The notes under the pieces are model-generated. The model was not told the DNA's origin. It saw only the letters and a program-made list of their open reading frames with translations, and did no database searches. DNA of 64,000 bases from Microbacterium sp. Leaf151 (lineage in GTDB: Bacteria > Actinomycetota > Actinomycetes > Actinomycetales > Microbacteriaceae), in NCBI RefSeq assembly GCF_001424225.1, contig NZ_LMOR01000004.1, positions 558,001 through 622,000 on the forward strand, given 5' to 3'. The position numbers were made by a program, and so were the translations under genes. Positions 35,380-43,246 of the stretch are shown in pieces (the stretch's first letter is position 1; each line of letters begins with the position of its first letter).

Positions 35380-36165
35380 ATGCTCACCGACGCACAGATC
35401 GACGCCATCGCGGCCAAGCTCGCCGAGGCCGACCGCGCCCACGCGGTCATCCCGCGCATCACGACGAGGTACCCGGATGCCACGGTCGACGACTCGTATC
35501 GGATCCAGGGCCGCTGGCGCGACACGCAGATCGCCGCCGGCCGCACCCTCGTGGGGCGCAAGATCGGGCTGACCTCCAAGGCGATGCAGCAGGCGACGGG
35601 GATCACCGAGCCCGACTACGGCGTGATGTTCGACGACACCGTCTACCGCTCCGGCGCGCAGATCCCCGTCGACCACTTCTCGAACGTGCGCATCGAGGTC
35701 GAGCTCGCCTTCGTGCTGAAGGCGCCGCTCGAAGGCCCCGACTGCACGCTCGAGGACGCCCTCGCCGCGATCGACTACGCCGTGCCCGCGCTCGAGGTGC
35801 TCAATTCGCACATCGAGCTCGAGGGCCGCACCATCGTCGACACCATCAGTGACAACGCCGCCTACGGCGCGATGGTGCTGGGCGACGTTCGCAAGCGCCC
35901 CGACGAGGTCGACCTGCGCTGGGTTCCGGGCGTCCTCAGCCGCAACGGCGAGATCGAGGAGACCGGCGTCGCCGCCGGTGTCCTCGGCCACCCCGCCACC
36001 GGCGTCGCGTGGCTCGCGAACAAATTCCACCAGCACGGCGCGCGCCTGGAGGCGGGCGAGATCATCCTGGCAGGATCGTTCACACGCCCGATGTGGGTGT
36101 CGCGGGGCGACGACGTGCTGTGCGACTACGGACCGATGGGAACGATCTCGTGCCGCTTCGTCTGA
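35380..36165 (+). CDS. hpaH: 2-oxo-hept-4-ene-1,7-dioate hydratase
   Basis: A 261-residue hydratase of the FAH superfamily (HpaH/MhpD group), which adds water to 2-oxo-hept-4-ene-1,7-dioate. Diagnostic segments are [24 protein letters not shown], the metal-binding VEVELAFVL and the [19 protein letters not shown] region. Ribosome site AAGGA precedes ATG 35380. The aldolase gene overlaps its end by 16 nt. Confidence 0.93.
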   Translation: MLTDAQIDAIAAKLAEADRAHAVIPRITTRYPDATVDDSYRIQGRWRDTQIAAGRTLVGRKIGLTSKAMQQATGITEPDYGVMFDDTVYRSGAQIPVDHFSNVRIEVELAFVLKAPLEGPDCTLEDALAAIDYAVPALEVLNSHIELEGRTIVDTISDNAAYGAMVLGDVRKRPDEVDLRWVPGVLSRNGEIEETGVAAGVLGHPATGVAWLANKFHQHGARLEAGEIILAGSFTRPMWVSRGDDVLCDYGPMGTISCRFV

Positions 36166-36950
36166 GCCCCACCTTCCGCGCCGTCCTCGCAGCATCCGAT
36201 CGCCCGCTCGCCGGAATGTGGGTGTGCTCGGGCAGCGCGGTGGTCGCGGAGGTCGCCGCCGGCTCCGGCCTCGACTGGCTGCTCATCGACATGGAGCATT
36301 CCGCGACCTCGCTGGAGTCGGTGCTGACCCAGCTGCAGGTCGCCGCCGCCTACCCGGTGACCCCGGTCGTCCGGGTGCCGTGGAACGACCCCGTGATCAT
36401 CAAACGCGTGCTCGACGTGGGGGCGCAGAACCTCATCGTCCCCATGATCTCCACCGCCGACGAGGCGCGCGCGGCGGTCGCGGCGACGCGGTACCCGCCG
36501 ACAGGCATCCGCGGGGTCGGCAGCGCCCTCGCCCGCAGCGCCCGCTGGAACCGCATCGACGGCTACCTCGCGGGGGCCGCCGAGCACGTCTCGCTGACGG
36601 TGCAGATCGAGACGACCGCGGGCGTCGCCAACGCCGCCGAGATCGCGGCCGTCGAGGGGGTGGATGCCGTCTTCGTCGGCCCCTCCGACCTCTCGGCATC
36701 CATGGGGCTCCTGGGGCAGCAGTCGCACCCCGACGTCGTCGCGGCGGTGCACGCGGTATTCGCCGCAGCACAGGATGCCGGGACCCCGGTCGGCGTGAAC
36801 GCCTTCGATCCCGCCGTCGCTGATGCGTACCTCGATGCGGGCGCCGACTTCGTCGCGGTCGGTGCCGACGTCGCCCTTCTCGCCCGCGCATCGGAGGCGC
36901 TCGCGGCGCGCTTCGTCGCCCCGCGGAGCAGCGAGCGCGAGAGCTACTGA
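36150..36950 (+). CDS. hpaI: 4-hydroxy-2-oxoheptanedioate aldolase
   Basis: A 266-residue class II aldolase of the HpcH/HpaI family that splits 4-hydroxy-2-oxoheptanedioate into pyruvate and succinic semialdehyde. LLIDMEHSATS, TPVVRVPWND, VQIETTAGVANA and FVGPSDLSASMG are the family's metal- and substrate-binding motifs. No ATG fits. GTG 36150 is chosen because it gives the full N-terminus; it overlaps hpaH by 16 nt. It is the last gene of the operon, and its stop overlaps that of the convergent LuxR-type gene by 7 nt. Confidence 0.92.
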   Translation: MPLRLSPTFRAVLAASDRPLAGMWVCSGSAVVAEVAAGSGLDWLLIDMEHSATSLESVLTQLQVAAAYPVTPVVRVPWNDPVIIKRVLDVGAQNLIVPMISTADEARAAVAATRYPPTGIRGVGSALARSARWNRIDGYLAGAAEHVSLTVQIETTAGVANAAEIAAVEGVDAVFVGPSDLSASMGLLGQQSHPDVVAAVHAVFAAAQDAGTPVGVNAFDPAVADAYLDAGADFVAVGADVALLARASEALAARFVAPRSSERESY

Positions 36951-37783
36951 CCGCGCGCGGTCCCGAGCGCCGCCAGCTCCGCGCGCGTGGAGACGCCGGC
37001 CTTCCGCAGCAGGTTCGACACGTGGAACTTCGCCGTGTTCTCGCTGATCCCCAGACGTTCCGCGATGGCGCGGTTGCGCGAACCCGCGACGACCAGGCTG
37101 AGCACCTCGCTCTCGCGCGGGCTGAGGTCGACCGCCTCGTCGAGGAAATCGGGCCGCGGCGGCGGATCGAGCGGCAGCACGACCGACAGCTCAGAGCCCC
37201 ACCCGGGCGTCGAAGCGACGTCGAACGAGCCGTTGAGTGCGCTGACCCGCTCCACGATCGGCCCCAACGAGTCGTCGTGGGCGGTGAGGGTGCCCGCTCC
37301 GTCGTCGCGGATGCCGACCAGCAGATTCAGCCCGTCGCAGTCCCACTGGATGCGCACGCGGTGGGGGGTGCCCCGGTCGAGCAGGGCGAGCACGGCGCTG
37401 CGGACGATGGCCCGCGCCTCGTGGGCGACTTCGCCCGGCAGGGCACGTCCGGTCGCCGGCGGCTCGACGAACTGCACGTCGAGGTCGCCGTGCCGGACGA
37501 GCGGGCGGAGGTCGGTGCGCAGGCGAGCGAACGCACCGGTCACGGGTTCCAGCAGGGCGCTGCGCTGCTGATCGGTGGACGTCCGCAGATCGACGAGGGC
37601 GGCAGCCGCGGTCTCGACGGCCAGGGCGCGCGCGGCCCGGTCGTCGAGCCTCGTCGACCGCAGGATCGCCAACACCGATTCGAGCGTCACGGCATGACGG
37701 TCGGCCTGCTCGGCGACGATGCGTTCGTGTTCGATGGCGGAATCGCGAGACGCGGTCGGGGACGGTTCGGGCGACTCGTTCAC
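36944..37783 (-). CDS. HATPase-LuxR fusion transcriptional regulator
   Basis: A 279-residue protein that joins a histidine-kinase-type ATPase domain (about residues 120-200; N-box EARAIVRSAVLALLDRG, G1 GIRDDGAG, G2 GWGSELSVVLPL) to a C-terminal LuxR helix-turn-helix (LSPRESEVLSLVVAGSRNRA, then RLGISENTAKFHVSNLLRKAG). There is no phospho-acceptor histidine box, no receiver and no membrane helix. It may therefore be a one-component regulator that senses a nucleotide or partner through the ATPase domain. It is divergent from hxlB, and the perfect inverted repeat between them is its probable operator. Confidence 0.85.
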   Translation of the reverse strand: MNESPEPSPTASRDSAIEHERIVAEQADRHAVTLESVLAILRSTRLDDRAARALAVETAAAALVDLRTSTDQQRSALLEPVTGAFARLRTDLRPLVRHGDLDVQFVEPPATGRALPGEVAHEARAIVRSAVLALLDRGTPHRVRIQWDCDGLNLLVGIRDDGAGTLTAHDDSLGPIVERVSALNGSFDVASTPGWGSELSVVLPLDPPPRPDFLDEAVDLSPRESEVLSLVVAGSRNRAIAERLGISENTAKFHVSNLLRKAGVSTRAELAALGTARGQ

Positions 37784-37809
37784 GCGCCAAACCTAGCCCA
37801 TCGGCAGGC

Positions 37810-37829
37810 ACCTACCCGTTCGGGTAGGT
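37810..37829. promoter_or_regulatory. 20-bp operator ACCTACCCGTTCGGGTAGGT before hxlB
   Basis: A perfect 9-bp inverted repeat around TT lies in the 101-bp gap between the LuxR-type regulator and hxlB. TACCC/GGGTA arms are typical for NarL/LuxR-class proteins. Confidence 0.75.
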
Positions 37830-37884
37830 AGGCCCGTGCCATCGACCGGCGACGGTCACGCCCGGTGAGGCGGAGCATGGAGGC

Positions 37885-38460
37885 ATGTCTTCTTCCGACG
37901 CCCGCATAGCGGACTCCCTCGCCCGGATCTCCGGCGAGCTGACCGCGGTCGTCGACCATCTCGCCGCCGAGCCAACCGGTCTTGACGTCGTCCTCGACGT
38001 GCTGACCGACGCCGACCGCGTCTTCGTCCTCGGTGCCGGTCGCTCGGGCCTGGCGCTGCGCATGACCGCGATGCGCCTCATGCACCTCGGCCTCGACGTA
38101 CACGTCGCCGGCGAGACCACCACCCCGGCCATCGGCCCCGGCGACGCGCTCCTGACCGCGAGCGGCTCGGGCACGACGGCGGGAATCGTCCGCGCGGCCG
38201 ACACGGCGACCGAGGTCGGCGCGCGCATCGTCGCGATCACCACGGCAGCCGATTCCCCGCTGGGCCGCACTGCCGACGCCCTCGTCGTGGTGCCCGCCGC
38301 GGCGAAGCTCGACCGCTCGGGAGCCTCCTCGACGCAGTACGCGGGCGGTCTCTTCGAGCAGGCCGTCGTGCTCGTGGGCGACGCGATCTTCGACGCGCTG
38401 TGGCAGCGCTCGGGGCTCTCGGCCGACGACCTCTGGCCGCGCCACGCGAACCTCGAATGA
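37885..38460 (+). CDS. hxlB: 6-phospho-3-hexuloisomerase
   Basis: A 191-residue SIS-domain isomerase that converts hexulose 6-phosphate to fructose 6-phosphate, the second ribulose-monophosphate step. FVLGAGRSGLALRMTAMRLMHLG and LLTASGSGTTAGIV are the phosphosugar-binding loops, and SSTQYAGGLFEQ carries the conserved catalytic glutamate. It precedes hxlA by 37 nt, forming a formaldehyde-fixation pair probably controlled by the divergent LuxR-type regulator. Confidence 0.93.
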   Translation: MSSSDARIADSLARISGELTAVVDHLAAEPTGLDVVLDVLTDADRVFVLGAGRSGLALRMTAMRLMHLGLDVHVAGETTTPAIGPGDALLTASGSGTTAGIVRAADTATEVGARIVAITTAADSPLGRTADALVVVPAAAKLDRSGASSTQYAGGLFEQAVVLVGDAIFDALWQRSGLSADDLWPRHANLE

Positions 38461-38497
38461 TTCCTCCCTCCCCACCGCAGAAAGTAAGGACACCCGC

Positions 38498-39121
38498 ATG
38501 AAGCTGCAGTTCGCCATGGACACCCTCACGACCGAGGCCGCCCTCGATCTCGCCGCCGCCGCGGCGCCCCACGTCGACATCCTCGAGCTGGGCACGCCGC
38601 TCATCAAGAGCGAAGGCCTCTCGGCCATCACCGCGATCAAGAAGGCGCACCCCGACAAGATCGTCTTCGCCGACCTGAAGACGATGGATGCCGGTGAGCT
38701 CGAAGCCGACATCGCCTTCGGCGCCGGTGCCGACCTCGTCACCGTGCTCGGCTCGGCCGGTGACAGCACGATCGTCGGCGCGGTCACCGCGGCCAAGAAG
38801 CACGGCAAGGGCGTCGTCGTCGACCTGATCGGGGTGGCCGACAAGCCCGCCCGCGCCCGCGAGGTCATCGCCCTCGGCGCCGAGTTCGTCGAGATGCACG
38901 CCGGCCTCGACGAGCAGGCCGAAGAGGGCTTCACCTTCGGCACCCTGCTGCGCGACGGCGAAGCGGCCGGTGTGCCCTTCTCGGTCGCCGGCGGTGTCAC
39001 CGTCGCGAGCATCGCCGACGTGCAGAAGTCGGGCGCGCGGGTCGCCGTCGCCGGCAGCGCCATCTACAGCGCCCCCGACGTGGGCGCCGCCGCGGCCGCG
39101 CTCCGCGCCGCGATCGTCTGA
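38498..39121 (+). CDS. hxlA: 3-hexulose-6-phosphate synthase
   Basis: A 207-residue TIM-barrel enzyme that condenses formaldehyde with ribulose 5-phosphate to hexulose 6-phosphate. Motifs ILELGTPLIKSEG, FADLKTMDAGELEA (metal-binding Asp and Lys), VEMHAGLDEQ and FSVAGGV fit the HPS/KGPDC family and the HPS branch. In a non-methylotroph it most likely detoxifies formaldehyde released in aromatic or C1 catabolism. AGTAAGGA serves as ribosome site. A strong terminator follows. Confidence 0.94.
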   Translation: MKLQFAMDTLTTEAALDLAAAAAPHVDILELGTPLIKSEGLSAITAIKKAHPDKIVFADLKTMDAGELEADIAFGAGADLVTVLGSAGDSTIVGAVTAAKKHGKGVVVDLIGVADKPARAREVIALGAEFVEMHAGLDEQAEEGFTFGTLLRDGEAAGVPFSVAGGVTVASIADVQKSGARVAVAGSAIYSAPDVGAAAAALRAAIV

Positions 39122-39142
39122 CCGCAGCCCGAGCCGAACGAA

Positions 39143-39180
39143 AGAAGAGGGACCGAGCCGAGCGGCTCGGTCCCTCTTCT
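39143..39180. terminator. Bidirectional terminator after hxlA, 18-bp stem
   Basis: A perfect 18-bp stem (AGAAGAGGGACCGAGCCG) with a 2-nt loop AG, purine-rich on one side and pyrimidine-rich on the other, sits between the convergent hxlA and the acidic-protein gene. Confidence 0.9.
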
Positions 39181-39191
39181 CGTGTCGAGGA

Positions 39192-39680
39192 TCAGCCCTC
39201 GGTGGTCTCTTCGTCGTCCTCATCGTCGTCGCCGATGATCTCGATGTCTTCGACCTCGAGGTCGGGCGTCAGCTGCACGTGCACGAGCGCGTCGGGGAAC
39301 GACGTCTCACCCGCGAAGACCACGATGATCGCGTCGGCGAACACGCCCACACCGATCGCTTCGAGATCGGTGCGGAGGTCGACATCGGCGTCGAGCTCAC
39401 CGTCGTCGAGGGCGTCCTCGATGTCGCTCGCGACCTCTTCGACGATGGCGCGCCAGCGGTCCTCGCTCACCGTGAGGATGTCTTTCAGGCCCGACATGAT
39501 GGCGTCGAGATCGGGGGCGTCCTCGTCGTCGAGCTCGGGATCGAGGTCGACCTCGACCTCGACACCCGCGGCCTCCAGCTGCGCCGCACCGATGACGCTG
39601 TCTTCGTCGATCTGGGCGTCGTCGAGAAGGCCGCTCTCGGTCACGCGGCGGAGGAGGTCGTTCAGTACTGACTCAGTCAT
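39192..39680 (-). CDS. Acidic protein of unknown function
   Basis: A 162-residue soluble protein, very rich in Asp and Glu (VEVEVDLDPELDDEDAPDLD and a C-terminal IIGDDDEDDEETTEG). No signal peptide, membrane helix or catalytic motif is visible. A hydrophobic core segment (GVGVFADAIIVVFAGE) suggests a compact fold. The start at 39680 (MTESVLNDL) follows AAGG. It is convergent with hxlA and 156 nt from folD, with no operon partner. The family is not recognised. Confidence 0.75.
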   Translation of the reverse strand: MTESVLNDLLRRVTESGLLDDAQIDEDSVIGAAQLEAAGVEVEVDLDPELDDEDAPDLDAIMSGLKDILTVSEDRWRAIVEEVASDIEDALDDGELDADVDLRTDLEAIGVGVFADAIIVVFAGETSFPDALVHVQLTPDLEVEDIEIIGDDDEDDEETTEG

Positions 39681-39836
39681 GAGAAAACCTTGCCACGTCG
39701 GGCGGGTGCGCGCCTCCCCCATTGCGCGCGCGAATCCGTCTGTTCAGTCGACGGCACGGCGTGGTTCACCGGCGTGCGGTGGTGAGACGCGATGGCTCGC
39801 GTCCTGTGCTCCGCAGATGCGACGCGCACGCGGAGA

Positions 39837-40721
39837 TCAGGCGGATGCCGCGCGCTCGGCGGCCTCGACGACGTTCGTCATCAGCAGGGCCACCGTCATC
39901 GGTCCGACGCCCCCGGGGTTGGGCGACACGAAGCCCGCCACCTCGGCGACGTCCGGGTGCACGTCGCCGTACACGCGCGACTTGCCGGTCTCGGGGTCGG
40001 TCTCGCGGGTGACACCCACGTCGAGCACGGCGGCTCCGGGCTTGACGTCTTCGGCGCGCACGATGTGCTTCACGCCCGCGGCGGCCACGATCACGTCGGC
40101 ATCCCGCAGGTGCTTCGACAGGTCGGCCGTGCCGGTGTGCGTCAGCGTCACGGTCGCGTTGATCTCGCGGCGGGTCAACAGCAGGCCGATCGAGCGGCCG
40201 ATGGTCACGCCGCGCCCGACAACGACGACCTCTTTGCCCTTCAGGTCGTAATCGTTGCGCAGCAGCAGCTCGATCACTCCCCGCGGCGTGCAGGGCAGCG
40301 GAGTGAGGATGGGTGCGTTGACGTTGAGCACCAGGCGGCCGAGGTTGGTGGGATGCAGGCCGTCGGCATCCTTCGCCGGATCGATGCGCTCGAGCACCCG
40401 ATCCGTGTCGATGTGCTTCGGCAGCGGCAGCTGGACGATGTAGCCGTGACACGCGGGGTCGGCATTGAGCCGGTCGATGACGGCCTCGACCTCTTCCTGA
40501 GTCGCCTCCGCGGGCAGCTCGACCTGGATCGAGTTCATGCCGATCGCCTCGGATTGCTTGTGCTTCATCCCGACGTACAGCTGCGACGCCGGGTCGGCGC
40601 CCACGAGCACGGTGGCGATACCGGGCACGATGCCGCGCTCGCGCAGAGCGGCGACCCGCTCGGCCAATTCGTCTTTGATGGCCGCGGACGCGGCCTTGCC
40701 GTCGAGAATCGTCGCCGTCAT
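39837..40721 (-). CDS. folD: Methylenetetrahydrofolate dehydrogenase / methenyltetrahydrofolate cyclohydrolase
   Basis: A 294-residue bifunctional enzyme interconverting 5,10-methylene-, methenyl- and 10-formyl-tetrahydrofolate. The catalytic Tyr and Lys are in [13 protein letters not shown], followed by [10 protein letters not shown], the folate-binding [11 protein letters not shown], the Rossmann loop [13 protein letters not shown] and PGGVGPMT. A strong AGGAAGAGGG ribosome site precedes the ATG at 40721. A 22-bp tandem repeat begins 18 nt upstream of the start, where a leader or promoter should be. Confidence 0.96.
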   Translation of the reverse strand: MTATILDGKAASAAIKDELAERVAALRERGIVPGIATVLVGADPASQLYVGMKHKQSEAIGMNSIQVELPAEATQEEVEAVIDRLNADPACHGYIVQLPLPKHIDTDRVLERIDPAKDADGLHPTNLGRLVLNVNAPILTPLPCTPRGVIELLLRNDYDLKGKEVVVVGRGVTIGRSIGLLLTRREINATVTLTHTGTADLSKHLRDADVIVAAAGVKHIVRAEDVKPGAAVLDVGVTRETDPETGKSRVYGDVHPDVAEVAGFVSPNPGGVGPMTVALLMTNVVEAAERAASA

Positions 40722-40738
40722 GGCATCCCTCTTCCTGA

Positions 40739-40826
40739 GTGTCGATGGGGGTCGTGCGGGGTGTCGATCGGGGTCGTGCGGGGTATTGATCGGGGTCGTA
40801 CGGAGTGTCGATCGGGTTGCGCGGGG
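40739..40826. repeat. 22-bp tandem repeat, four copies, upstream of folD
   Basis: Units begin at 40739, 40761, 40783 and 40805 and follow GTGTCGATCGGGGTCGTGCG with one to five differences each. Two helical turns separate equivalent bases, so a protein could bind all copies on one face. The array lies directly upstream of the folD start codon on the minus strand. Confidence 0.85.
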
Positions 40827-40839
40827 GTGTCCACCCCAC

Positions 40840-40965
40840 GCATAAACGCTTCCTGCTCGCGTAAACGCACTGTCCTCGCGTTTATGCGAGCGGATCGCGT
40901 TTATGCGAGCGGATCGCGTTTATGCGAGCGGATCGCGTTTGTGCGAGCGGATTGCGTTTGTGCGT
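40840..40965. repeat. GCGTTTATGC repeat array with 19-bp tandem units
   Basis: Two inverted copies (GCATAAACGC at 40840; GCGTAAACGC at 40859) precede tandem 19-bp units GCGTTTATGCGAGCGGATC. Three units are perfect (40878, 40897, 40916), the fourth has two changes (40935) and the fifth is decayed (40954). The arrangement allows a large fold-back structure. The core is shared with 14820-14889 and 41035-41131. Confidence 0.88.
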
Positions 40966-41034
40966 GCTGAGCGGTGACGCCGGCGCCCTTTGAGGGCCGC
41001 GAGGCCGTCGGCTGCGGACCGGCCACCACCGCGC

Positions 41035-41131
41035 GCATAAACGCCCACGACGGGGATAAACACGCTCTGCTCGCGTTTATGCGCGCGGATCGTGTTTATG
41101 CGAAGCGGATCGCGTTTATGCGAAGCGGGTC
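41035..41131. repeat. Second GCGTTTATGC array before the end of glyA
   Basis: One inverted copy (GCATAAACGC at 41035) and a decayed one near 41055 precede three 19-20-bp units starting at 41073, 41092 and 41112. The latter two have an inserted A (GCGAAGCGG). Together with the array at 40840 this fills much of the 519-bp folD-glyA gap, which holds no gene. Confidence 0.85.
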
Positions 41132-41240
41132 GGATGCCGTGTGCGCCACAGCGGGACCGGATGCCGGCACCCGCCGCCGTGCAGACGGCGGGTCACCCGC
41201 CGAGACGGGGCCGCAGCACGCCACCCCGCCCCGGCGGGGC

Positions 41241-42515
41241 TCACTGCTGCAGGTCGGGGTACAGCGGGAAGGCGTCGGCCAGCTTCGCGACGCGCGCGCG
41301 CAGCGCCTCGACGTCGGCGCCCGGGATCAGCGCGAGGGCGATGATGTCGGCCACCTCGGTGAACTCCGCGTCGCCGAAGCCGCGGGTCGCGAGCGCCGGG
41401 GTGCCGATGCGCAGACCCGAGGTCACCATCGGCGGGCGCGGGTCGTTGGGCACGGCGTTGCGGTTGACCGTGATGTGGATCTCGTGCAGCAGGTCTTCGG
41501 CCTGCTTGCCGTCGATCTCGGCCTCGCGGAGGTCGACGAGCACGAGGTGCACGTCGGTGCCACCCGAGCGCACGGCGATGCCGGCATTCTTGACGTCGTC
41601 CTGGGTGAGACGGTCGGCGAGGATCGACGCGCCCCGCAGGGTGCGCTCCTGGCGCTCCTTGAACTCCGGCGTCAGCGCGAGCTTGAACGCCGTCGCCTTC
41701 GCGGCGATGACGTGCATGAGCGGGCCGCCCTGCTGACCGGGGAAGACCGCGGTGTTGATCTTCTTGGCGAGGGCTTCGTCGTTGGTGAGGATGAGACCCG
41801 AGCGGGGGCCGCCGATCGTCTTGTGCACGGTGGTCGACACGACGTGCGCGTGCGGGATCGGCGAGGGGTGCACGCCCGCGGCGACCAGACCGGCGAAGTG
41901 AGCCATGTCGACCCACAGCAGGGCGCCCACCTCGTCGGCGATCGCGCGGAAGGCCTCGAAGTCGAGCTGTCGGGGGTAGGCCGACCAACCGGCGATGATG
42001 ACCTTCGGCTTGTGCTCGAGGGCGAGACGGCGCACCTCGTCCATGTCGATGATCGAGGTCTCGGGGTCGACGCCGTAGGCGACGATGTCGTAGAGGCGGC
42101 CCGAGAAGTTGATCTTCATGCCGTGAGTGAGGTGACCGCCCTGGTCGAGGGCGAGGCCGAGCAGCGTGTCGCCGGGGCGGGCGATGGCGTGCAGCACCGC
42201 CGCGTTCGCCGACGCACCCGAGTGCGGCTGGACGTTGGCGTACCCGGCACCGAACAGCGTCTTGGCACGCTCGATCGCGAGGGACTCGGCCACGTCGACC
42301 TCTTCGCAGCCGCCGTAGTAACGACGACCCGGGTAGCCCTCGGCGTACTTGTTGGTGAGCACCGAGCCCTGCGACTGCAGCACCGAGACGGGGACGAAGT
42401 TCTCGGACGCGATCATCTCGAGGAAGCCGCGCTGACGGTCGAGCTCGCGCTGCAGAACCTCGGCGATCTCGGGGTCGACCTCGGAGAGAGGGGCGTTGAA
42501 GTACGGATCGGTCAT
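41241..42515 (-). CDS. glyA: Serine hydroxymethyltransferase
   Basis: A 424-residue PLP enzyme converting serine plus tetrahydrofolate to glycine plus methylenetetrahydrofolate. [44 protein letters not shown] and the PLP-lysine segment [14 protein letters not shown] are all present. The ATG at 42515 follows AAGGAG; the longer frame would translate the riboswitch. Expression is probably governed by the ZTP riboswitch in its leader, tying it to folate status. Confidence 0.97.
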   Translation of the reverse strand: MTDPYFNAPLSEVDPEIAEVLQRELDRQRGFLEMIASENFVPVSVLQSQGSVLTNKYAEGYPGRRYYGGCEEVDVAESLAIERAKTLFGAGYANVQPHSGASANAAVLHAIARPGDTLLGLALDQGGHLTHGMKINFSGRLYDIVAYGVDPETSIIDMDEVRRLALEHKPKVIIAGWSAYPRQLDFEAFRAIADEVGALLWVDMAHFAGLVAAGVHPSPIPHAHVVSTTVHKTIGGPRSGLILTNDEALAKKINTAVFPGQQGGPLMHVIAAKATAFKLALTPEFKERQERTLRGASILADRLTQDDVKNAGIAVRSGGTDVHLVLVDLREAEIDGKQAEDLLHEIHITVNRNAVPNDPRPPMVTSGLRIGTPALATRGFGDAEFTEVADIIALALIPGADVEALRARVAKLADAFPLYPDLQQ

Positions 42516-42575
42516 GCGATCTCCTTGACGATGGTTCGGGATGCCACGGACTCGGCGAATCCGCGGAGATACCGC

Positions 42576-42655
42576 ATCGACCCAGGCGTACGGTCGAATA
42601 CCGTCAAGCGGTCGCTCCCCGGTGGTGTCCCACCTCAACGCCAGTCGCGACGCTG
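42576..42655 (-). promoter_or_regulatory. ZTP riboswitch (pfl motif) in the glyA leader
   Basis: Read on the minus strand, the leader contains the conserved pfl elements in order: GCGACTGGCG, then GGTGGGACACCACCGGGGAG, then a short hairpin (ACGGT...ACCGT) and CGCCTGGGTCG. These match the ZTP/ZMP-binding aptamer, which turns on folate and purine genes when 10-formyl-tetrahydrofolate runs short. A TAATGT -10 element lies just upstream (42658-42663). About 60 nt with a CGGATTC/GAGTCCG hairpin separate aptamer and start codon as the likely expression platform. Confidence 0.9.
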
Positions 42656-42859
42656 CCACATTACCGGTTTCCCCCGCGGCACGCAGAGCGCATCCTGCGG
42701 GTTTCCCGGGGAACGGACGGTGCCGAGGGCGTACCTCGGCCCGCGCGGAAGACCCCGTCGCGCAGGAGCCACCGCCCCCGAGCGACGGACCCCCGCAAGG
42801 GATCGCCCGCGCCGAGCCGGCCGGCACCGCACCATCGCAGACGACGTACCATCGAAGAC

Positions 42860-43246
42860 GTGTCCGACACTCCCCGCGTCCGTGCCGCTGCGCCCCTCGA
42901 TCCGGGCATGCGTCCCCGCCCGACCGCGATCGAGATCATCAGCGTGGCCTGCGGTCTCGTCGCGTTCGTCACGCTGGCCATCTGGGGCTTCACGGCCTGG
43001 CCACTGCCCTGGAACATCGTCGCGGGGCTCGGTGCACCCGCCCTCGCCATCGTGGTGTGGGCGCTGTTCGTCTCTCCCCGTGCGGTGCTCGCCGTGCACC
43101 CCTTCATCCGCGCCATCGTCGAGCTCTTCGTCTACGCCGCCGCCACCATCGCCTGGTGGAGCATGGGCCAGGCGTGGATCGGACTCGGCTTCGCCGTCGT
43201 CGCGGTGACCGTGGGCGCGGTGAACGGCCGCCGGCGCTTGGCGTGA
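42860..43246 (+). CDS. YrdB-like small membrane protein (DUF2568)
   Basis: A 128-residue protein with four hydrophobic helices (from about residues 24, 46, 78 and 98) and short charged ends, resembling the YrdB/DUF2568 family of unknown role. It begins with GTG and overlaps the oxidase gene by 4 nt (GTGA), so the two are co-translated. No functional residue can be pointed out. Confidence 0.75.
   Translation: MSDTPRVRAAAPLDPGMRPRPTAIEIISVACGLVAFVTLAIWGFTAWPLPWNIVAGLGAPALAIVVWALFVSPRAVLAVHPFIRAIVELFVYAAATIAWWSMGQAWIGLGFAVVAVTVGAVNGRRRLA

Noticed and set aside
31591..36195. Two very long antisense open frames (over 750 codons each) opposite hpaE-hpaH
   Set aside because: No domain or plausible ribosome site; they span several unrelated genes and intergenic DNA on the other strand.
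40840..41131. CRISPR array
   Set aside because: The units are 19-20 bp and directly adjacent with no spacers, partly inverted, and no cas gene is present.
42516..42660. Glycine riboswitch before glyA
   Set aside because: The conserved segments match the ZTP (pfl) motif instead; no tandem glycine aptamers are visible.
40974..43208. A 744-codon frame running through the repeats, glyA antisense and the YrdB-like gene
   Set aside because: Shadow frame; the real genes there (glyA minus, YrdB-like plus) and the riboswitch contradict it.
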